Assembly: GCA_021613375.1 (NCBI GenBank)
Contig: CM038726.1
Location: forward strand, 8,326,349 to 8,390,348
Length of the DNA: 64,000 nucleotides
Reading direction: 5' to 3'
Origin: Megaleporinus macrocephalus
Lineage: Eukaryota > Chordata > Actinopteri > Characiformes > Anostomidae
Part shown: positions 56,546 to 64,000 of the stretch, in pieces
How positions within the stretch are numbered: the first letter of the stretch is position 1
Layout of the letters: every line of letters starts with the position of its first letter
The notes under the pieces: generated by a model
Told to the model about the DNA's origin: nothing
What the model saw: only the letters and a program-made list of their open reading frames with translations
The model's database searches: none
Program-made: the position numbers and the translations under genes

Positions 56546-59460
56546 CTAGAACTCAGCTAGAACCCGGCTAGAACCCGGCTAGAATTCAGTGAGAACATGG
56601 CCAGAACATTACTAGAACTCGGGTACAACTCTGCTAGAACTGTGCTATAACTCATGTGGAACACAGCTCGAACATTGCCAGGACTCGGCTAGGACACTGC
56701 TAGAACTTGGGTAGAAATCAGGTAGAACTGTGCTAGAGCACTGCTAGAATTCGGCTAGAACTCGGTTAGAACTATGCCAAGACTCTGTTAGAACTCTGCT
56801 AGAACTCTGCTTGAACTCTGTTAAAATTCTGCTAGAACTCAGTTAGAATTCTGCTAGAATTCTGTTAGAACTTTGCTAGAACTCGGCTAGAACTGTGTAA
56901 AAAGTCTGCTAGAACTTAGCCAGAACTTAACTAGAACTCTGTTAAAACTGCTAGAACTCGGTAAGAACTGTGTTACAAAAGTCTGCTAGAACTCAGAAAG
57001 AACTCGGCTAGAAAGCTGTTAAAAATCTGCTAGAACCAGGTTGGAACTCTGATAGGACTCTGTTAAAAATCTACTAGCATACAGCTAGAACTCTGCTAGG
57101 ACTTGGTTAGAACTTGGTTAGAACTCTGTTAAAACTGCTAGAACTCAGTTAGAACTCTGCTAGAACTCTGTTAAAACTCTGCTAGAACTCTGTTAAAACA
57201 CTCTGTCTGCTAGAACTCAGCCAGAGCTCGACTAGAACACTGTTAAAACTCTGCTAGAACCTGGCTAGAAGTCTGCTAGAACTGTGTCAAAAGTTTGCTA
57301 GAACTCGGCTATAACTCTGCGAGGACTGAGCTTGGACTCTGCCAGAACTCTGTTAAATTCTGCTAGAACTCGGCTAGAACTCTGCTAGAACATGGCTGGG
57401 ACTGCTAGAACTCTGCTAGAACTCTGTTAAGACTAGATTAGAATTCAGTTAGAACTCTGCAAGATGTCTATTAATACTCTACTAAGACTAGGTTAGAATT
57501 TGGTTAGAGCTCAGCTAGAACTCTGGTAAACTCAGCAGGAAGTCGGCTAGAACTCTGCTAGAACTTGGCTAGGACTGCTAGAACTCTGCTAGAACTTGGC
57601 TAGAACTTTGTTAAAACTTGGCTAGAACTCGGTTAGAACACTGCTGGAACTCTGTTAAAACTGCTAGAACTCAGTTAGAACTCTGCTAGAACTCTGTTAG
57701 AACTCTGCTAGAACTCTGTTAAAACTCTGCTAGAAATCGGCTATAACTCCGCTAGGACTAAGCTTAGACTCTGCTAGAACTTTCAAAATTCTGCTAGGAC
57801 TCTGCTAGAACTCTGGTAAACTCAGCTAGAAGTCGGCTAGAACTTGGCTAGGACTGCTAGATCTCAGCTAGAAATCTGTTAAAACTTGGCTAGAACTCAG
57901 TTAGAACACTGATAGAACTCTGCTAAGACTCGGTTAGAACTTTGCTGGAACTCGGCTAGAGCTGTGTAAAAAGTCGGCTAGAGCTGTGTAAAAAGTCGGC
58001 TAGAACTCAGCGAGAACTTGGCTACAACGCTGTTAAAACTCTGCTAGAACCCGGCTAGAACTCTGCTGACACTCAGTTTGAACTCGGCTAGGACTGAGTT
58101 AAAACTCTGCTAGAACTTGGTTAGAACTCGGCTAGGACTTTGTTAAAACTCTGCTAGAACTCTGTTAGAACTCTGCTAGAACTTGGCTAGAACTCGGCTA
58201 GGACTCGGTTAAAACTCTGCTACAACTCTGTTTAAACTCTGCTAGAACTTGGTTAGAACTAGGCTAGGACATTGTTAAAACTCTGCTAGAACTCTGCTAG
58301 AACTTGGTTAGAACTCTGCTAGAACTTGGTTAGAACTCGGCTAGGACTTTGTTAAAACTCTGCTAGAACTGTGTCAAAAATATGTTAGGACTGAGCTTGG
58401 ACTCTGCTAGGACTCTGCTAGAACTCTGCTAGAACTCTGATAAACTCAGCGAGAACTCGGCTACAACGCTGTTAAAACTCTGCTAGAACCCGGCTAGAAC
58501 TCTGCTGACACTCAGTTTGAACTCGGCTAGGACTCGGTTAAAACTCTGCTACAACTCTGTTAAAACTCTGCTAGAACTTGGTTAGAACTCAGCTAGGACT
58601 TTGTTAAAACTCTGCTAGAACTCAGGTAAAACACTGCTAGAACTTGGTTAGAACTCGGCTAGAAGTCTGTTAAAACTCTGCTAGAACTCGAAGTCGGCTA
58701 GAACTTGGCTAGAATTTGGCTAGGACTGCTAGAATTCTGGTTGAACTCTGCTAGAACTCGGTTAGAACTGTGTAAAAACTCTGCTAGAACTCTGTTAGAA
58801 CTCTGCTAGAACTTGGCTAGAACTCGGCTAGGACTCGGTTAAAACTCTGCTACAACTCTGTTTAAACTCTGCTAGAACTTGGTTAGAACTAGGCTAGGAC
58901 TTTGTTAAAACTCTGCTAGAACTCTGTTAGAACTCTGCTAGAACTTGGTTAGAACTCGGCTAGGACTTTGTTAAAACTCTGCTAGAACTGTGTCAAAAAT
59001 ATGTTAGGACTGAGCTTGGACTCTGCTAGGACTCTGCTAGAAATCTGATAAACTCAGCTAGAACTCGGCAAAGACTGCTAGAACTAGGCTAGAACTCGGT
59101 TAAAACACTGCTAGAACTCTGCTAAGACTTGGCTAGAATTCGGTTCGAACTCAGCTAGAACACTACTAGAACTCTGCATGTACTCTGCCAGAACACTTCT
59201 AGAACTCTGCATGTACTCTGCTAGAACACTGCTAGAACTCTGCATGTACTCTGCTAGAACACTGCTAGAACTCAGTTAGAACTCTGCTAGAACTCTCTTA
59301 AAACTCTGATTGAACTCAGCTAGAACCCGACTAGAACTCTGCATGCACTCTCCTAGAACACTGCTAGAACACTGACAGAACTCTACAAAGAAGGTTAAGA
59401 TTGGGCTAAGACTCGGGTAGAATGTGTCTAGAACTTAGCTAGAACTGCTAGAACTAACAG
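56546..59460. repeat. Degenerate 11-bp minisatellite array (about 2.9 kb)
   Basis: Some 260 tandem units of the type CTCTGCTAGAA, with variants CTCGGCTAGAA, CTCTGTTAAAA, CTTGGTTAGAA and CTCAGCTAGAA, plus occasional units with one base more or less. Because 11 is not a multiple of three and TAG/TAA occur in nearly every unit, no frame stays open. Some longer blocks (for example around 58,060-58,260 and 58,500-58,560) recur, pointing to higher-order duplication. Confidence 0.92.
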
Positions 59461-59710
59461 AGTCCAGACTGCTTGTATGTGTTGTGTGTGTTTCTCATCA
59501 GTGAACTTCACTGTCTCTACATTTCTGCAGTGCAGTGGGATTATGTACAGGTGCATTGTGGGAAGGAAGGAGGGAGATGGAGATCAATAACCTTCATTCT
59601 GTGATCAGAGACTTTGTTCATCACATGATCATTAAATAAAACTGTTATTTTAAAATGTGGTGTATGTGAGTATCAGCTGTCAGTAGGAGGAGGAAATATC
59701 ATTTACTTAC

Positions 59711-59721
59711 CCAGAAACCAG
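59711..59721 (-). CDS. Tentative 11-nt microexon (GIMAP-type gene)
   Basis: Minus-strand acceptor GTTGTTTAAACAG| and donor |GTAAGTAA bracket CTGGTTTCTGG. If it ends in phase 0 it gives GFW and joins ELQLP of the next microexon. Very short, so chance is a real possibility. Confidence 0.22.
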
Positions 59722-60140
59722 CTGTTTAAACAACAGAAAGAGACAATGTTAGATAAAAACATCCACAACATCATTTACAATTAGAAAAGTTCAGAATCTC
59801 TTTATCTCCTTATCAGAAATCTCCTTTTCTCATCTGTACTGTCCTTTTTCATCCTTCACTACTGAACTGTCCCTCAATGCTTTCAGTACAGCTTCATGAA
59901 GATGTTCAGCTAAACAGTTAAAGTGTAAACCTACAGCAGAAACTCAACACTTACAGGAATAACTGATAACAATTTACAGTAAAGTTCATTAATAAACTAG
60001 TAATTATGCAGTAACAGTTTATTAATTAATATATTAAACATTAATAATGAATTATGTATTAAACTTTGTTAATAATAAATGAAGATAAAGTGTGTGTGAG
60101 GTATCAGTGTTATTAATGTTGTCTCTGTATCAGTGTATAG
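59722..60140. other. AT-rich non-coding DNA
   Basis: No gene. The text at 60,094-60,147 (GAGGTATCAGTGTTATTAAT, GTATAGATCAG) is related to 55,483-55,530 (GAGGTAACAGTGTTATTAAT), so the sequence beside the TG tract is itself a duplicated piece of this gene region. Confidence 0.5.
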
Positions 60141-60162
60141 ATCAGTGTGTGTATGTGTATGT

Positions 60163-60248
<86 letters not shown>

Positions 60249-60361
60249 ATGTGTGTATGTGTGTGTATGTGTGTGTGTGTGTGTGTGTATGTGTGTATGT
60301 GTGTGTATGTGTATGTGTATGTGTGTGTGTATGTGTGCGTGTATATGTGTGTGTATGTGTG
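60141..60361. repeat. (TG)n-rich microsatellite, left flank of SET copy 2
   Basis: About 220 bp of TG/TATG repeats abutting TTGGTAATCATCACG, as at copy 1. Open frames through it (CVCVCV, VYVCVC) are artefacts. Confidence 0.95.
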
Positions 60362-60775
60362 TTGGTAATCATCACGTCATGGGGACACAAATCTGTTTAC
60401 ACAGTCACGTCGTGGGGACCACTTGCGGTATGGGGACAAAAAATCAGGTCCCCATAAGGGAAACCCTTTTAAATGACTAAAGAAGCTGTTCTGAAGGTGC
60501 CTGTGTGATTTTTAGCTTTGGCCCATAACACATGTATACCCGTTAGTGTGAGTGTGTGATGGCGCCCCCTTATAGTTTGAAAGTGGTACAGCACTGCTCC
60601 GCTCTGCACTGCTCCGCACACACTCCTATTCCAAATATGGTTGGGTACCGCCCACTTCCTGGTCCCCATTTGAAGGAGAAATACTTGTTCAGTGTGAAAG
60701 ATCGCAATCCAAGAAAGAAGATTATTTGCAGGAGATACCAGCTAAGAAGCAAACAACTTGTGTAGAGGAACAAAC

Positions 60776-63063
60776 ATGAAGCACAAGGTAAGCACATTTG
60801 TATGACAAAGCATTATAACCAGCGTTCAACATCAGATAAGTGGCAAAAATTAGACTTGTTTTTTAACATATACAAACTTTACATCTGAAAATAAAAATCT
60901 GTGAAATTGTGTTGTTTTTTTATTAAAACCTAGCAATGAATTAATTTTCATATGCATATTTAAGATCTTTCCGATGAAATTGTGAAATTATGCTACGTAA
61001 CTTTAAATGACAGACTCACTGTTATCAGATTAAAACAGTATTCAAATTTTATAACAAATAACAAAAGGCTATTTCTGAGTGTGACCGCGCTTCAGTCAAG
61101 AGACTTTTAATTGGAAGGCGCAGGTGAACCGGCCCTTTAACCCGCGCTCCGTCAGAGAGGAGCTGATAGCAGCAGCAGGAGCGACTCACAGAGCTCAGTA
61201 AGTCTCTGGAGTTTCTGACAAACCATCAAATTAAACTTTAGAAAGTTTCTGAGTCACACCGACGAGTTCTAGAGCTCTCCGGTTAAACTACGAGAATGGC
61301 TTCCAGTTCGCAGCGTCTGCTAATTCTCCCGGTCCACCTTAACTGTGCAGGAGTTAGTATAGCGCCGGAGGAGCCTGAATACTGCTGCCGCATCATTTAA
61401 GGTGGAACGGGAGAATTGGAAAAGAAGCTGTGTGTATGAAGCCGTGTTAGCCTTGTGGTTAAGTTTAAGGATTCTAAACTGAGTTTTACTGCAGGACGTT
61501 ACTGTTTTAGTGTCAGTGCTTTCACCTAATAAAAGTAGAAGAGAGCTGCTGTGAGTTCTAAAGCTGGTTTAATGTGAGAGACAGCTAGCCTCCCAGGTTA
61601 GCTCAGTTAGCAGCATGCTAACATGCTAACAGCAGCAGTTTGGTAACTGGATTAAGACTGAGAGTTATTAGAGTTATTAGAGAATACACTGTGTGTGTGT
61701 TTATGAATGTTGGTGTTTAGATGCTGTAACACACAGACCATTTAGGTTTTAGGCGACAACAACATTCTTATTCCACACAATATCAGATTCCCCATTTGAC
61801 TCTCACCTGTTTAAAGGATTTCCTATTACAAAAGTATGTTCTTTATTTCTTTGATTTTAAAGTATCTCTGTATAAAAGAGAGTAAAATCATATACAAGTG
61901 ATAACTTTTAAGACTGTAAACAATAACCAAATCCAATACAAACATTTTTTTTAAATTTCCTTTGCAGAAATGCCACCACGGATCAGTCCCCTTAAGGATG
62001 CTGTTCAACATATTGTTTCCAAGACTGACAAAAATTAGAGGTGAAGTACATAAATTCAGTTAAAGGTAAGGTGGTGTCTGATGATTCACCAGTAAAAATG
62101 AATAACCTATACATTCATTAAATAGGTGTTAGATTTCAGCTTATCTTAAATCAACTACCATTTATTTAGGCCAGTTTTTGTGAAATAGTCATCCCTTAAT
62201 TTCTGGAGTACATTTTACCGTACACTAATTGGCAGCGGTAAATGGATAGATTGTTAGTTTTATTGTAATTGTTTCTGTTGTCTTATACAGGACGTGGCAT
62301 ATTTGCAAAGAGTTCAATTTGCAAAGGAGATTTTGTTGCGGAATATAGAGGAGATATGTTGAATGATGCAGAATTCCAGAGAAGGAGAAAACTTCACCAC
62401 CCATCATGTGCTGCATTTATGTTTCCATTCAGGTGACGAGGGAAAACATGGTGGTAAGTTGCACCTAAGTTATTCTTCTCATGCTGTACCATACTATACT
62501 ACGTGTGACTAGTGATTAGTATGTATTTCTTCTTTTGTCTTTTTTTCATCATTATAAGTATTGATGCCTCTAGAGAAGATGGATCATTTGGGCGCCTAGT
62601 TAACGACGACCACAAACATCCAAACTGTAGGATGAAAAACAATCATGTGACTGGAAACCCACACCTTTGCTTGTTCGCATTGATGGACATTAAAGATGGA
62701 AAAGAAATCACTTATGATTGTGGAGGTGAAGACTGCCCATGGAGAACACGAGTATGTTGCATGGTACACAGTGTACGGAATTGCTCATGGTGTTACAGAA
62801 TGTGTTTAACAATATACATTTAAATAAATTTGAAACTATTAGAAAAAATATATATCTAATAAACACCATAACTGTTAATAAAAATGTTTTTAACAAAGTA
62901 AGAATAAAAAATAACATGCTAAAGACACAAAATACCTATGTAGTTATTCTATGTTCTAAAATGCTGACATTGTAAAATATGTGTACAGATAACCAGCGTT
63001 ACAGCTAATGTCATGGCGGTGAGCGACTCCCATCCTTCTCCTCTGTCAGAGACAGATGGATGA
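60776..63063 (+). pseudogene. KMT5A-like SET-domain lysine methyltransferase, copy 2 (same in-frame TGA)
   Basis: Same five-exon structure as copy 1: 60,776-60,787, 61,968-62,040, 62,291-62,453, 62,559-62,751 and 62,989-63,063. All splice sites are conserved. The TGA in the SET domain recurs at 62,434-62,436, so it predates the duplication or was spread by conversion. The alternative donor four bases earlier in exon sequence (AG|GTGACG) is also kept. Differences from copy 1 include Asn instead of Ser in RLV(N/S)DDH, Met instead of Val in the second exon, and Ser for Gly near the C-terminus. The retained Asn is the residue expected in the AdoMet-binding NH-type motif, so copy 2 is the better candidate for a functional or recently functional gene. 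Confidence 0.75.
61322..61417. mobile_element. Hairpin element in intron 1 of SET copy 2
   Basis: Same arms and loop as 45,213-45,308, at the corresponding position. Confidence 0.6.
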
Positions 63064-64000
63064 CTGTACTGGTTTATTGGCTGCACCTCAGCAGGTACAG
63101 TCATGCTTATCATTTCAGATTTAATTCTATAGTCTCTGTTTATGTTGTTTTTGTATTTTTATGGGTTTTTTAAAGAAGCTGAAGGGCCAAAAGAAGTGTA
63201 TTATGATGGTAATCTATTGTGAATTACTACACTGAACAGTTTAATGCAGTGCATCTGGAAGGTTATTGGGGACAATTAAGGCAAATTTGAACCTTCACAA
63301 CAAATTTTTTCTTGGTCAATTATCACTCTGTTCTGGACACTCACGACGTCCCCACAACACACCTTCAGTCGGTGTCTGTATAAAAACTGTGTTTGAGAAG
63401 TTGGACAGAACTGGTCCCCACAAGGAACTGTGGTGTTTTTGTGCAAGGTCCCCACAAAGCCTGGTTAGTACTTCATGTGTTAATGCTTTTATCCTTTTCT
63501 CTTTTCTATCTTCTGTAAATTAAATTAGGTGTGATTGTGTAAGCAATCAAACTGTTGTTCTTAATCTCCCACTGACTTTTTCCACTTTTTTCATCCACTC
63601 GTTCCTCCTATAGACTCCCATATGTTTTCATCTTCACGCAAGCGCTATTCTTTCCTTTGCCCAACACCTACCAAAATGCATGCACTTACTGAGGGCCGTT
63701 CCCCACGCTGTACTTCACAGCCATACTGACTGTGTGTGTGGTGTTTTTCCCTCTTTACCCTGACACTCCCATCACGCTGGAATAGAGTGAATCTGGACTC
63801 AAAAGGGCGCATGCTTTAACATAACACAAAGCCACATTCTTCCCTCACCAACCTGTTTGCATCTTGTTAATAAAGATTCTTGTTTTTATAGTTTTTTACA
63901 ATTCTAGAAATGGGATTTGTATTTACAACTCTATTTCTTAAACTGTTTGTCTGTTTATATATTTGTCTGTCTGTCTATTTGTCTGTCTAAGCCATCTCTT

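Larger units (their letters stand above)
60362..64000. repeat. Second copy of the SET-gene unit (continues past window)
   Basis: Matches 44,251-47,882 along its whole visible length with only scattered substitutions and small indels by eye. The offset drifts from 16,111 through 16,110 to 16,118 bp. The left edge is again the first base after the TG tract. The window ends at the point corresponding to the LINE insertion in copy 1, so whether copy 2 has the LINE cannot be seen. Confidence 0.9.

Noticed and set aside
60092..60480. Cys/Val repeat proteins (CVCVCV, VYVCVC)
   Set aside because: Translations of the TG microsatellite.
1..64000. tRNA, rRNA or other structured RNA genes
   Set aside because: I looked for cloverleaf-like and conserved RNA words by eye and found none I could defend; a covariance-model scan would be decisive.

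Overview
This window looks like accessory, repeat-packed nuclear DNA from a teleost fish. The support is spliced genes with GT/AG introns, a three-disulfide RNase A-type secreted ribonuclease, a GIMAP (AIG1-type) GTPase, and teleost-style repeats (RTE and L1-like LINEs, Tc1, hAT, foldback elements, many microsatellites). An ostariophysan such as a characiform or catfish is my guess from repeat flavour only. Nothing prokaryotic is present.

Layout. 1-23 kb is a repeat-rich area holding one intact-looking gene, a secreted ribonuclease (12.06-12.48 kb, + strand, with an upstream non-coding exon and a poly(A) signal). A decayed ribonuclease fragment lies at 7.7 kb, and several paralogous blocks show that the neighbourhood was duplicated. 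Comparing two of these blocks (0.77-5.83 kb and 18.08-19.2 kb) exposes an insertion of about 4 kb with 20-bp inverted termini (1.46-5.48 kb). Tc1, L1, hAT, a foldback repeat and a broken transposon-encoded gene (20.9-22.6 kb, - strand) fill much of the rest.

24.3-59.7 kb is dominated by one minus-strand, multi-exon gene that ends in a GIMAP GTPase exon (24,613-25,958). Upstream of it I can chain a short Arg/Ser exon, three coiled-coil exons, a 61-nt exon and three tentative microexons. Every junction from the 61-nt exon onward is phase 1. The 5' end of the gene is not in view. Its introns contain: a 3.1-kb element with a truncated RTE LINE; an 8.2-kb array of a 15-bp minisatellite (34.16-42.38 kb) that creates open reading frames of up to 1,706 codons without being a gene; one copy of a KMT5A-like SET gene with LINE and Tc1 insertions; a CTGT-rich array; and a 2.9-kb degenerate 11-bp array.

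The KMT5A-like histone-lysine methyltransferase gene occurs twice on the + strand (44.25-47.88 kb and 60.36 kb to the window end), about 16.1 kb apart. Both copies start next to a TG microsatellite and both carry the same in-frame TGA inside the SET domain. The left copy sits in a unit whose two ends share an inverted AATCATCAC...GGGGAC motif and many GTCCCC motifs. This suggests that the SET gene is cargo of, or belongs to, a large mobile element. I consider this the most interesting system in the window, together with the coiled-coil/GIMAP gene and an RTE LINE whose reverse-transcriptase reading frame has expanded in frame into about 36 copies of a 12-residue unit.
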